Below are positions 1 through 9,142 of a stretch of DNA of 64,000 nt, piece by piece. Numbering within the stretch: position 1 is the first letter of the stretch; each line of letters opens with the position of its first letter. Both the position numbers and the translations under genes were made by a program. Under the pieces are notes generated by a model, which did no database searches, had not been told where the DNA came from, and saw only the letters and a program-made list of their open reading frames with translations. Source of the stretch: DASWTL01 sp035575925 (lineage in GTDB: Bacteria > Bacteroidota > Bacteroidia > Sphingobacteriales > Sphingobacteriaceae); NCBI GenBank assembly GCA_035575925.1, contig DATLXK010000062.1, positions 62,001 to 126,000 on the forward strand, written 5' to 3'.

Positions 1-842
1 GCGGAATAAGCAATTTTATGCTTATCGGATTAATTGCTGTAGTAGTAATAGCGTTTCTGGTAATTATAGTACTTAACCGGGTTATTAATGCCCTGGAGCG
101 TATTATATTGCAGAAACAAGGTGTTGTTATTGAAGAGGAAGCTGAAAAGCCAGGCGCTTTAGATAATCTTAAGAGACTATCCAGGAATAAGAAGTTTGTA
201 TTCTTTGTGGTGTTATTAACAGTTATTTTTCTTGGATCATGGGCATGGAATGTGGGGTGGAATACTGGGGTGCATCAGGGTTATCAGCCTGTACAGCCAA
301 TTAAATTTTCTCACCAGTTGCATGCAGGTACCAATCAGATAAATTGCCAGTATTGCCATAGTGGGGCATTCAAATCTAAAAATGCTTCAATACCTTCCCT
401 TAACGTATGTATGAATTGCCATAACTATGTTCAGGCTACCGATAAATATAATGGTGAGATCTCTCCGGAGATCATGAAGATATATAAAGCCCTTGATTAC
501 AATCCGGACACGCGTCAGTATGGTGCTAATCAAAAGCCGGTTGAATGGATACGCATTCATAATCTTCCTGATTTTGCCTATTTCAACCACTCCCAGCACG
601 TAAACGTAGCCGGTATTGAGTGTCAGAAATGCCACGGCCCAATTCAAACCATGGAGGAGGTTTACCAATATTCGCCATTAACAATGAAATGGTGTATCAA
701 TTGTCACCGCGAAACGGAAGTAGATCACAAAGGAAATGCTTATTACGATAAGTTGATGGCTGAACATGATAAGCTTAAAAAAGGCGGAAAAGTAACCGCT
801 GCTGTTTTAGGTGGCCTGGAATGTGGCAAATGCCATTATTAA
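1..842 (+). CDS. actA: ActA, pentaheme cytochrome c subunit of alternative complex III (5' end cut by window)
   Basis: This is the periplasmic multiheme subunit that passes electrons from quinol oxidation toward the terminal oxidase. Counting from the ATG at 18, there are five CxxCH heme sites: CQYCH (110-114), CMNCH (131-135), CQKCH (202-206), CINCH (226-230) and CGKCH (269-273). Two membrane segments lie near residues 3-20 and 59-79. The reading frame stays open upstream of the ATG to the window edge (residues GISNF), and the first hydrophobic segment begins at that ATG, so the gene probably starts outside the window; family members in Bacteroidota are, as I recall, longer. It is first in the actABCDEF-cox operon, 38 bases before actB. 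Confidence 0.9.
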   Translation, partial: GISNFMLIGLIAVVVIAFLVIIVLNRVINALERIILQKQGVVIEEEAEKPGALDNLKRLSRNKKFVFFVVLLTVIFLGSWAWNVGWNTGVHQGYQPVQPIKFSHQLHAGTNQINCQYCHSGAFKSKNASIPSLNVCMNCHNYVQATDKYNGEISPEIMKIYKALDYNPDTRQYGANQKPVEWIRIHNLPDFAYFNHSQHVNVAGIECQKCHGPIQTMEEVYQYSPLTMKWCINCHRETEVDHKGNAYYDKLMAEHDKLKKGGKVTAAVLGGLECGKCHY

Positions 843-880
843 TCATAATAAGAACTTACGATATAGTTATTAAAGCTTAA

Positions 881-3800
881 ATGGAAAGCAACAAAAAATA
901 CTGGAAGGGTTTAGAAGAACTAAATAATACCCCGGAATTTGTTGAGTTTAACAAACACGAATTTGCCGAGCCCGTTCCTATTGAGGAAGTAATGAGCGAG
1001 GCTGGATTAAATACTGTTACGCCACGCCGTGATTTTCTAAAAGCACTTGGTTTTGGAGTAGGCGCAGTTACGCTTGCTGCTTGTCAAAGTACTCCAATTC
1101 ATAAATCAATTCCTTATCTTGTTAAACCTGAAGAAGTTGTCCCTGGTATTGCAAATTATTACGCATCCAGTTATCACGGACAAAGTATTTTAGTAAAAAC
1201 ACGTGAAGGTCGTCCAATTAAGGTAGAAGGTAATCCTGCAGGGTTGCTTGGAAACCACGGAACCGATGCGCAGGCACAGGCTTCTGTACTTGATCTGTAC
1301 GATGCATCAAAACTTAAAGGCCCAATGCTTCAGGGCAAAGCAGCTTCATGGCCACAGGTAGATGCTTTTGTGAGAAATGAATTAAATAAAGTTCAGACCG
1401 GCGGTAAAAAGATCAGGATTATATCTTCATCGATTAACAGCCCATCAACTAAAGCCGTTGTTGCTGACTTTTTAGTAAAATATCCCAATACTAAACATAT
1501 TAATGTTGATGCGGTATCTTATACCGGTATAATCAAAGCAAACGAAAACAGTTTTGGTAAAGCAGTGCTTCCGCGCTACCGTTTTGACCGCGCCGATGTT
1601 ATTGTAAGTTTTGGTGCTGATTTCCTGGGAACATGGATCACTGCAGAGGAATATGGTAAGCAATATATTTCTAACCGTAAGGCAGCATCATTAAAAAATA
1701 AAAAAATGTCACGCCATATTCAGTTCGAAACTGGAATGAGCATGACAGGAACCAATGCCGATTCAAGAATTCCTGTAAAACCATCAGAAGAAGGCCTGGC
1801 CGTTCTTGCGCTCTCCAGTGCAATTACCGGAAGCCCGGTTAATGGTGCAAATGGCATTCCCGGCAATCCGGTTGCTGATACAGCAATTAAACTGGCTGCA
1901 AAAGAACTTATTAATGCCAGGGGCAAAGCATTAGTGGTTTCCGGATCGAATGATGTATCCGTGCAAACTGTAGTAAATGCCATAAACGGAGCACTGGGAA
2001 GCTATGGTACTACAATAGATCTGGATAATCCATCTTATCAGTATGCCGGTAACGATGCAGAGTTTGCAGAGTTTATTAATGAAATGAACCGCGGCGAAGT
2101 GGGCGCAGTTTTCTTTTTAAACAGCAACCCGGCGTATGAGTTCTTTAATGCAAAACTTTTTACTGATAGTTTGGCTAAAGTTCCGCTACGGATTTCTTTC
2201 GCAGATCGTCAGGATGAGACCGCATCTCTTTGTAATGTAATTGCACCTAATCATAACTACCTTGAATCGTGGGGTGATGAAAATGCGTTTGAAGGATATT
2301 ATACTATCGTTCAGCCCACTATAAATCCGGTAAACAGTACCCGTCAGGCTGAAGAAAGCTTGTTATTATGGTCTGATAATCAGATTAAAACATATTACGA
2401 ATACGTGCGCAAAACGTGGGATACCAATATCCTGCCTGCTGCCGGTAAAACGTGGAAAGAAGTTTTACAAACCGGGTTTGTTTATTCTGGTGAAAAGGCT
2501 GCGGGCACCTATTCAGTTAGTTTAGCCCTGGGCCCCGTTACCCAAACTATAATAAATCAGAGTAAGGCACTGGCTAAAGAAGTAGAGCTTCATCTATATC
2601 AAACTGTTGCGTTGCGCGATGGTAAAATGGCTAACAATGCCTACTTACAGGAGCTTCCTGATCCGGTTTCTAAAGTAACCTGGGATAATTATGCCGCTAT
2701 TGCACCTAAATTTGCTCAGAAACTGGGTATAACTGAGTTTGATCTGGTAGAAATTAAAAGTGCCAATGGCTATTCCATAGTGCTTCCGGCATTATTGCAG
2801 CCAGGTCAGGCACAAGGCACTATCTCTGTAGCAGTAGGTTACGGACGTACTAAAGCAGGTAAGGCTGGTAATGAAGTGGGTAAAAATGCTTTTCCTTTTG
2901 CTGCTTTCACTAATGGAACCTTACAGTACACATCCGCCGCTACAATAAGTAAAACCGGTGGAAGATATGAGCTTGCCCAAACACAAACTCACCACTCGTA
3001 TGAGGGTCGTAACGTAATTCGCGAAACGTCATTCAAAGAATATTCCAAAGACGCTTATTCAGGTAGCGGAAACCACGGAGAAAAGCATAAAACCTACGAT
3101 CTGTGGAATAAATATGAGCAGCCCGGACACAGCTGGGTAATGGCTATTGATCTCAATGCATGTACCGGTTGCGGAGCATGTGTGGTTGCTTGTAATGTAG
3201 AAAACAATATCCCTGTTGTAGGACGTGACGAAGTTCGCCGCCGCCGTGATATGCACTGGATAAGAATTGACCGCTATTACAGCTTTAATACTACAGAAGG
3301 GGCTGTAACTGAAGAAAAAGAGATCGCTCATCTGGAGAATTTGGATAATGTTTCGGTTGTACATCAGCCGATGCTTTGCCAGCATTGCGAACACGCACCT
3401 TGTGAGACTGTGTGCCCGGTTATCGCTACTATGCATTCAAGCGAAGGCTTAAATCACATGGCCTATAACCGGTGTATAGGTACTCGCTATTGCGCAAATA
3501 ACTGCCCATATAAAGTACGTCGTTTCAATTGGTTTAATTACTGGAATGATTCACGCTTTGATAATTACCTGAACAACGAATTTACTCAACTGGTATTAAA
3601 TCCTGATGTTACCTCGCGTTCACGCGGTGTCATGGAGAAATGTACCATGTGTATCCATCGTATCCAGGCTGGTAAGCTACAGGCTAAGTTGGAAAGGCGT
3701 CCGCTTAAAGACGGCGAGATTCAGGTGGCATGCCAGCAGGCGTGTACAACGGGTGCTATTATTTTTGGAGATGCAAATGATCCTAATTCAGTAGTATCTA

Positions 3801-3898
3801 AAGCACTGAAAGATGAACGTACCTATTATGTTCTTGAAGAGATAAATGTACAGCCGGGTATAGGTTACCAGGTAAAAGTTAGAAATACAGAGGCTTAA
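881..3898 (+). CDS. actB: ActB, molybdopterin-oxidoreductase-like iron-sulfur subunit of alternative complex III
   Basis: ActB is the large extracytoplasmic iron-sulfur subunit of quinol:electron-acceptor oxidoreductase. The 1005-residue protein has a twin-arginine-like motif RRDFLK at residues 49-54, followed by a hydrophobic stretch ending in LAAC, the Tat/lipobox-like arrangement typical of TAT-variant-translocated family members. The middle resembles the molybdopterin oxidoreductase fold, which in this family carries no molybdenum cofactor (family knowledge). The C-terminal third, from about residue 750, carries ferredoxin-like cysteine clusters (CTGCGACVVAC, CQHCEHAPCETVCP, CANNCP, then CTMC and a later CQQAC), consistent with several Fe-S clusters. 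It lies 22 bases before actC in the operon. Confidence 0.95.
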   Translation: MESNKKYWKGLEELNNTPEFVEFNKHEFAEPVPIEEVMSEAGLNTVTPRRDFLKALGFGVGAVTLAACQSTPIHKSIPYLVKPEEVVPGIANYYASSYHGQSILVKTREGRPIKVEGNPAGLLGNHGTDAQAQASVLDLYDASKLKGPMLQGKAASWPQVDAFVRNELNKVQTGGKKIRIISSSINSPSTKAVVADFLVKYPNTKHINVDAVSYTGIIKANENSFGKAVLPRYRFDRADVIVSFGADFLGTWITAEEYGKQYISNRKAASLKNKKMSRHIQFETGMSMTGTNADSRIPVKPSEEGLAVLALSSAITGSPVNGANGIPGNPVADTAIKLAAKELINARGKALVVSGSNDVSVQTVVNAINGALGSYGTTIDLDNPSYQYAGNDAEFAEFINEMNRGEVGAVFFLNSNPAYEFFNAKLFTDSLAKVPLRISFADRQDETASLCNVIAPNHNYLESWGDENAFEGYYTIVQPTINPVNSTRQAEESLLLWSDNQIKTYYEYVRKTWDTNILPAAGKTWKEVLQTGFVYSGEKAAGTYSVSLALGPVTQTIINQSKALAKEVELHLYQTVALRDGKMANNAYLQELPDPVSKVTWDNYAAIAPKFAQKLGITEFDLVEIKSANGYSIVLPALLQPGQAQGTISVAVGYGRTKAGKAGNEVGKNAFPFAAFTNGTLQYTSAATISKTGGRYELAQTQTHHSYEGRNVIRETSFKEYSKDAYSGSGNHGEKHKTYDLWNKYEQPGHSWVMAIDLNACTGCGACVVACNVENNIPVVGRDEVRRRRDMHWIRIDRYYSFNTTEGAVTEEKEIAHLENLDNVSVVHQPMLCQHCEHAPCETVCPVIATMHSSEGLNHMAYNRCIGTRYCANNCPYKVRRFNWFNYWNDSRFDNYLNNEFTQLVLNPDVTSRSRGVMEKCTMCIHRIQAGKLQAKLERRPLKDGEIQVACQQACTTGAIIFGDANDPNSVVSKALKDERTYYVLEEINVQPGIGYQVKVRNTEA

Positions 3899-3920
3899 AA
3901 AACTCATATATAAGAATAAT

Positions 3921-5399
3921 ATGTCTTCTCATCACGAATCGATATTAAGAGAACCATTAATTACCGGGGATAATATTACGTATAGTAAGATTACAAACGA
4001 TATTCTGGTTCCCGTAGAAAATAAACCAAATAAAGCATGGTGGATAGGTTTCATCATCGCATCATTAGGTGCATTAATGTGGGTATTTTCAGTTGGATAT
4101 ACATTTTGGTTTGGAATTGGTGCCTGGGGATTAAATAAAACCGTAGGCTGGGCGTGGGATATTACCGGTTTCGTTTGGTGGGTAGGTATCGGTCACGCAG
4201 GAACTCTTATTTCTGCTGTGCTATTGCTTTTTCGGCAAAACTGGCGTAATTCAATTAACAGGTCAGCTGAAGCAATGACCATATTTGCCGTTATTTGCGC
4301 TGCAACGTATGTAGGTGCTCACATGGGTCGGGTTTGGCTGGCATACTGGGCTTTACCTCTTCCCAATCAGTTTGGATCATTGTGGGTTAATTTTAACTCC
4401 CCATTGGTTTGGGATGTATTTGCTATCTCTACTTATTTCTCTGTATCTTTATTATTCTGGTATACAGGTTTATTGCCTGATATTGCTACCATACGTGACC
4501 GCGCAACAGGCTTACGCCGCCGGGTATACTCTATACTTTCTTTCGGCTGGAACGGCTCTGTTAAAACATGGCAGCGTTTTGAAGCTGTTTCTTTAATACT
4601 TGCAGGGGTTTCAACACCGCTTGTACTTTCAGTTCACACCATAGTATCCATGGACTTTGCTACTTCGGTAATTCCCGGATGGCACACGACCATTTTTCCT
4701 CCATACTTCGTTGCCGGAGCCATTTTTTCAGGATTTGCCATGGTGCAAACGCTGTTATTGATTGCCCGAAAGGTGATGAATTTCGAAAACTACATCACCA
4801 TGTTCCATATCGAGTCGATGAATAAAATCATCATGCTTACAGGATCTATTGTGGGAGTAGCATATCTTACGGAACTTTTTATTGCGTGGTATTCGGTTTC
4901 AGAATACGAACAATATGCATTCTTAAACCGGGTTAGCGGACCGTACTGGTGGGCTTACTGGACTATGATGACCTGTAACGTAATTTCTCCGCAGCTTTTC
5001 TGGTTCAAAAAAATACGTACCAGCATTGCTGCCTCCTGGGTATTATCTATAGTTGTAAATATTGGTATGTGGTTCGAGCGTTTTGTGATCATCGTAACCT
5101 CGTTACACCGTGATTATATTCCTTCTAGTTGGGCAATGTTTTATCCGTCTGTAATTGACGTTACTTTATTTATTGGATCCATTGGTGTGTTTTTTACCTT
5201 ATTCCTGTTGTTCTTACGCTTTTTACCAGCCATAGCAATGGCCGAGGTTAAGCTTTTAGTTAAGAGCTCCAGCCATCAGGAAAAGAAACAACTGATCAGA
5301 GAGGATAAGGTGAGTAAAGAAGAGGCTGAATACTATTTGGAATCATTGAATACGTACGATAGCGTACCTGAGTCGGACAGAGAATTAGCAAAAATTTAA
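3921..5399 (+). CDS. actC: ActC, NrfD/PsrC-like quinol-binding membrane subunit of alternative complex III
   Basis: ActC is the polytopic membrane subunit of the NrfD/PsrC family that is thought to form a quinol site. The 492-residue product has about ten hydrophobic segments, among them VGAHMGRVWLAYW and the aromatic-rich PYWWAYWTMMTCNVISPQ loop, both characteristic of NrfD-type proteins. Its soluble N-terminus has an early motif REPLITGD that I know from ActC family members. The gene is followed after one base by actD, so the two are probably translationally coupled. No anomaly seen. Confidence 0.95.
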   Translation: MSSHHESILREPLITGDNITYSKITNDILVPVENKPNKAWWIGFIIASLGALMWVFSVGYTFWFGIGAWGLNKTVGWAWDITGFVWWVGIGHAGTLISAVLLLFRQNWRNSINRSAEAMTIFAVICAATYVGAHMGRVWLAYWALPLPNQFGSLWVNFNSPLVWDVFAISTYFSVSLLFWYTGLLPDIATIRDRATGLRRRVYSILSFGWNGSVKTWQRFEAVSLILAGVSTPLVLSVHTIVSMDFATSVIPGWHTTIFPPYFVAGAIFSGFAMVQTLLLIARKVMNFENYITMFHIESMNKIIMLTGSIVGVAYLTELFIAWYSVSEYEQYAFLNRVSGPYWWAYWTMMTCNVISPQLFWFKKIRTSIAASWVLSIVVNIGMWFERFVIIVTSLHRDYIPSSWAMFYPSVIDVTLFIGSIGVFFTLFLLFLRFLPAIAMAEVKLLVKSSSHQEKKQLIREDKVSKEEAEYYLESLNTYDSVPESDRELAKI

Positions 5400-5400
5400 G

Positions 5401-5937
5401 ATGAGCAACACGAAATATATTTTAGCCCATTTTGATGATCCCGATGAAATGATGTATGGGATCGATAAATTACAGGAAAATAACATCAGCATTTATGATG
5501 TATTTACACCGATGCCGATACACGGCATTGAAGCTAAATTAGGTATTAAACGTTCGCGTTTACCTATTGCTGCTTTCTGCTTTGGAATTACAGGAACATT
5601 CACCGCAATCAGCATGATATATTACATGCTGGTATACGACTGGCCTATGAATATCGGGGGTAAGCCTGCATTTGCAATGCCCAATTTTGTTCCGATTACT
5701 TTTGAAGTAACGGTGCTTTTTTGCTCGTTTGGAATGGTTTTTACTTTTCTGTTTGCTAACCACCTGTTTCCGGGAAGAGCGCCCCGGGTAATGGACCTTC
5801 GCGCTACAAATGATCGTTTTGTAATTGCAATTGATCCAACAGAAAATCCATATCCGGATAAAATTAATGATCTTTTAAAAGAAGCCGGTGCAGTAGAAAT
5901 ATTGCACAATGAAAGAAAATATGTTAGTTATGAATAA
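5401..5937 (+). CDS. actD: ActD, DUF3341 membrane subunit of alternative complex III
   Basis: ActD is a small DUF3341 subunit with two membrane helices. The 178-residue protein has a soluble N-terminal part (AHFDDPDEMMYGIDKL, typical of DUF3341), helices near residues 55-80 and 95-122, and a soluble C-terminal domain. It starts one base after the actC stop, and its 3' end overlaps the start of actE by 8 bases. The position between actC and actE is the standard act order. Its function within the complex is structural as far as is known. Confidence 0.93.
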   Translation: MSNTKYILAHFDDPDEMMYGIDKLQENNISIYDVFTPMPIHGIEAKLGIKRSRLPIAAFCFGITGTFTAISMIYYMLVYDWPMNIGGKPAFAMPNFVPITFEVTVLFCSFGMVFTFLFANHLFPGRAPRVMDLRATNDRFVIAIDPTENPYPDKINDLLKEAGAVEILHNERKYVSYE

Positions 5938-6514
5938 ATCAAGGATAGTAAGTGCTGTTGTTTTTGCAATTGCTGTAACTGCTGTTATATCCTCTTGTTC
6001 AGATAATCGCAGTACAGGCTGGGAATACGCCCGGAATATGTATGATCCGATCGGTTATAATCCTGATCAGCCTAATAAGAATTTTAAAGGCGGCCAGACC
6101 GCACAGGTGCCTCCTGCTAATACTATTCCGATAGGATTTGACCGGTCTGATGAATATCCAAATACCCCGGAGGGATATCTTGCAGCAAGCGGCAGCATGA
6201 AAAATCCGGTTGAAGTTAATCTGCCTAACCTTCAGCAAGGAAAAGTTCTTTATTTAAACATGTGCTCACATTGCCATGGGCCACAGGGTAAAGGCGACGG
6301 CTCCATTGTAAAACTGGAGAAATTCCCTGCGCCACCATCCTATTCTACAGGAAACTCATCCAGAGGAGGCTCAATGAAAGATCTTACTGATGGCAAGATT
6401 TTCCATACCATTACTCATGGATTAAACATGATGGGTCCGCATAAATATCAGCTTGATCCAAATGAGCGATGGAAGATAGTTATGTACGTTCACGAATTAC
6501 AAAAATTACAATAG
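5930..6514 (+). CDS. actE: ActE, monoheme cytochrome c lipoprotein of alternative complex III
   Basis: ActE is the monoheme cytochrome c subunit, probably the electron exit toward the oxidase. From the chosen ATG at 5930 the protein is 194 residues with a signal peptide and a lipobox VISSC (Cys 23), one heme site CSHCH near residues 112-116, and a likely axial methionine in the later GLNMMGPH segment. In-frame ATGs at 5909 and 5921 would place extra residues before the signal peptide; 5930 gives a compact signal and an 8-base overlap with actD, so it is preferred. It is followed by actF after 16 bases. Confidence 0.92.
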   Translation: MNKSRIVSAVVFAIAVTAVISSCSDNRSTGWEYARNMYDPIGYNPDQPNKNFKGGQTAQVPPANTIPIGFDRSDEYPNTPEGYLAASGSMKNPVEVNLPNLQQGKVLYLNMCSHCHGPQGKGDGSIVKLEKFPAPPSYSTGNSSRGGSMKDLTDGKIFHTITHGLNMMGPHKYQLDPNERWKIVMYVHELQKLQ

Positions 6515-6530
6515 TTAATTGCTAAGCTAA

Positions 6531-7751
6531 ATGGGAACACACAATCCTGCACATAATTTTAATGAACACTATGAGTTTTCAGGCAAAGCCAAAACCTGGA
6601 GCCTGATTGCTATACTAATAGGCGTTGTTGCTATTGCATATGGACTTCTTACCGATCATGCCGAGCGTACCTTTGCCAACCTGTTATTAATGGGATATTA
6701 TATAACCTGTGTATGTGCAGCCGGAGCATTTTTTCTGGCTATTCAATTTGTTGCGCAGGCAGGATGGTCTGCTGGTTTATTACGTATTCCTCAGGCATTT
6801 GCCAAAACATTACCTATAGTAGCGGTGATCCTTATTATTATTTGTGCAACAGGATTACTTACCCATAATCTGTATCATCACTGGAATATTGAGGGTATAG
6901 CAGAGCCAGGGCACAAAAACTTTGATGCGATTATTGCTCAAAAAGCCGATTATTTGAATGTGCCGTTTTTCTTAACCAGGCTGGTTGTTTTCCTGGGAGT
7001 GTACAGCATTTTTGCTTACCTGTTTCCTAAGCTGTCTAATAATGAAGATTTGGCAGGCGGGTTAAGCAATTATAAAAAAAGCTATAAATGGGCAGCTGTA
7101 TTCCTGGTTATTTTCGGATTTACAACTCCAATCTGGGCTTTTGATACCATTATGTCTCTTGAAGCCCACTGGTTCTCTACCATGTTTGGCTGGTATAATT
7201 TTGCAGCCATGTGGGTGAGCGGGTTGTGCGCAATGACATTAACTATTATCCTGCTAAAGAAGTCCGGACATTTATCATGGGTAAACGAAAATCACCTGCA
7301 TGATCTGGGTAAATTTATATTTGCATTTTCTATTTTCTGGACGTACGTATGGTTTTCCCAATTCCTGTTAATATGGTATGCAAACATCCCCGAAGAAACA
7401 GTATACTTTTATAAACGCTGGGAGCCGGAATATAAGCCATGGTTCTGGTTGAACATTATAATTAACTTTGTAGCTGCAATTCTGATACTCATGACCCGCG
7501 ATGCAAAACGGCAAATGAATACACTGGCTTTTGTATGCGTTATGTTGCTATGCGGACACTGGCTTGACTATTATCTTATGGTTATGCCGGGCACAGTAGC
7601 CGAGCACAGAGGTTTCGGAATAATAGAAATTGGCACAGCTATAGGTTTTACAGGTTTACTTGCCTTCCTGATGCTTTATAATTTAAGTAAGAAACCATTA
7701 GTTCCGGTAAATCATCCGTTTCTTCAGGAGAGCTTACATCATCATATTTAA
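6531..7751 (+). CDS. actF: ActF, second quinone-binding-type membrane subunit of alternative complex III
   Basis: ActF is a polytopic membrane subunit related to ActC/NrfD. The 406-residue protein has roughly ten hydrophobic segments and a short histidine-rich C-terminus (SLHHHI). Segments such as IWAFDTIMSLEAHWFSTMFGWY and GHWLDYYLMVMPG are typical of the ActF family. It closes the act block and lies 47 bases before the coxB start chosen here. The order act then cox is the common Bacteroidota arrangement, where ACIII and an aa3-type oxidase form a supercomplex (known for Flavobacterium). Confidence 0.94.
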   Translation: MGTHNPAHNFNEHYEFSGKAKTWSLIAILIGVVAIAYGLLTDHAERTFANLLLMGYYITCVCAAGAFFLAIQFVAQAGWSAGLLRIPQAFAKTLPIVAVILIIICATGLLTHNLYHHWNIEGIAEPGHKNFDAIIAQKADYLNVPFFLTRLVVFLGVYSIFAYLFPKLSNNEDLAGGLSNYKKSYKWAAVFLVIFGFTTPIWAFDTIMSLEAHWFSTMFGWYNFAAMWVSGLCAMTLTIILLKKSGHLSWVNENHLHDLGKFIFAFSIFWTYVWFSQFLLIWYANIPEETVYFYKRWEPEYKPWFWLNIIINFVAAILILMTRDAKRQMNTLAFVCVMLLCGHWLDYYLMVMPGTVAEHRGFGIIEIGTAIGFTGLLAFLMLYNLSKKPLVPVNHPFLQESLHHHI

Positions 7752-7798
7752 TTAACAAACCATAATAAAGTACGTTAAACGTGTTGTCAGATAAAAAA

Positions 7799-9121
7799 AT
7801 GGGTTTAAATAAGTTTTTTAAGATCATACCGGTATTCATTGCAATATTAACTTTTGCATTGAATGTGTCTGTTAACGGACAAACCAAGGACACTGCTGTA
7901 GCTGCCGCTGCTGATGCAATGCGCAGTAACAGGGCATTACCTGCCGGCGCAACAACATCTGCAACCGCAGTTGATACTGCCGCTCAACTGCCGGCAACTG
8001 CTACATTAATTGATACTTCTGTACCTGCAAAACCAGCAGAGGAAGCCGCTGAAGTTGATATGGCCCCCGTTTATAAATCTGCAGCTTATTATACTTTACT
8101 ATTCCTGCTCGGTTGTATTTTCATTTCCATTGTAGGCCGGGCATTAAAGTTATATGAACTGAGCCGGGGAATGCAGGGTAAAGAGGCCAGAATTAACTGG
8201 AACAGGGTGCAAAGCATTTTATTTGCTATAATTTTAGTTTTAAGTCTATACGGAACTTACTGGACTTACGATACCTACAGTCATACTGTTACCAGTGTGG
8301 CGGGTACTGTACATGGAGCAGAATTAGATTATATGATGTGGATAACCATCATTATCACCACTATCGTTTTTATTCTTACCCATATTGTATTATTTGGATT
8401 CTCCTATCAATACGGGGGCTCAAGCACACGAAAAGCATATTTTTATCCTCATAATAATGCTTTAGAAAAACTTTGGACTATTATTCCGGCTATTGTGCTT
8501 ACTGTACTGGTTCTATTAGGGTTTTTTACCTGGAGAAATATAACCAACGTTCCTGAAGCTGAACAAAGAGGCGCCCTTAAAATGGAGGTAGTTGGTGAGC
8601 AATTTAAGTGGAATATCCGTTATGCAGGAAATGACAATCAGTTAGGGCAACGAAATTTTAAACTCACCAATGCCAATAACAACCTGGGTATTGATTTTAA
8701 AGATACCAAAAGTTGGGATGACAAACTTGGAGGCGAAATAGTCCTTCCGGTAAATAAATCGGTAAGGGTACAGATAGGTTCCAAAGATGTACTTCATAGT
8801 TTTTACATACCACATTTCCGTGTGCAGATCAACGCAGTTCCCGGTATGCCCACTTATTTCCAGTTTACTCCGCGCTATACCACTGCTGAAATGCGCGAGA
8901 AACGGAATGATCCTACGTTTAACTACATCTTATTATGCGCCAAAATCTGTGGTGCAGGCCATCATAACATGCAGGCGAAAGTTACTGTTGTTCCACAGAA
9001 AGAATATGATATCTGGCTGGCAAATCAGCAATTGTATTATAACGACGAGGTGAAAAAAGAATTCCAGCAAGCAGAGCAAAAAAAGGCTGCTGAATCAAAG
9101 AAAATGGCATTAAATAATTAA
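7799..9121 (+). CDS. coxB: Cytochrome c oxidase subunit II with CuA site
   Basis: Subunit II carries the binuclear CuA centre that accepts electrons from cytochrome c or ACIII. The C-terminal cupredoxin domain holds an upstream His (VLHSFYIPHFRVQ) and the CuA motif CAKICGAGHHNM, with the C-x3-C-x3-H-x2-M spacing. The protein has a signal peptide, an Ala/Thr-rich stretch and about four membrane segments, more than the canonical two. No CxxCH is present, so it is not a caa3-type fused cytochrome. A GTG at 7781 would add six residues; the ATG at 7799 places MGLNKFF directly before the hydrophobic signal and is preferred. Confidence 0.93.
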   Translation: MGLNKFFKIIPVFIAILTFALNVSVNGQTKDTAVAAAADAMRSNRALPAGATTSATAVDTAAQLPATATLIDTSVPAKPAEEAAEVDMAPVYKSAAYYTLLFLLGCIFISIVGRALKLYELSRGMQGKEARINWNRVQSILFAIILVLSLYGTYWTYDTYSHTVTSVAGTVHGAELDYMMWITIIITTIVFILTHIVLFGFSYQYGGSSTRKAYFYPHNNALEKLWTIIPAIVLTVLVLLGFFTWRNITNVPEAEQRGALKMEVVGEQFKWNIRYAGNDNQLGQRNFKLTNANNNLGIDFKDTKSWDDKLGGEIVLPVNKSVRVQIGSKDVLHSFYIPHFRVQINAVPGMPTYFQFTPRYTTAEMREKRNDPTFNYILLCAKICGAGHHNMQAKVTVVPQKEYDIWLANQQLYYNDEVKKEFQQAEQKKAAESKKMALNN

Positions 9122-9142
9122 TATAAAAGAGCACGGGAGAAT

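Noticed and set aside
3059..3436. 125-codon minus-strand ORF within actB
   Set aside because: It lies opposite the conserved ferredoxin-like region of actB, and its composition fits an antisense shadow.
7781..7798. GTG start for coxB at 7781
   Set aside because: It adds six charged residues before the signal peptide, whereas the ATG at 7799 gives a normal signal start.
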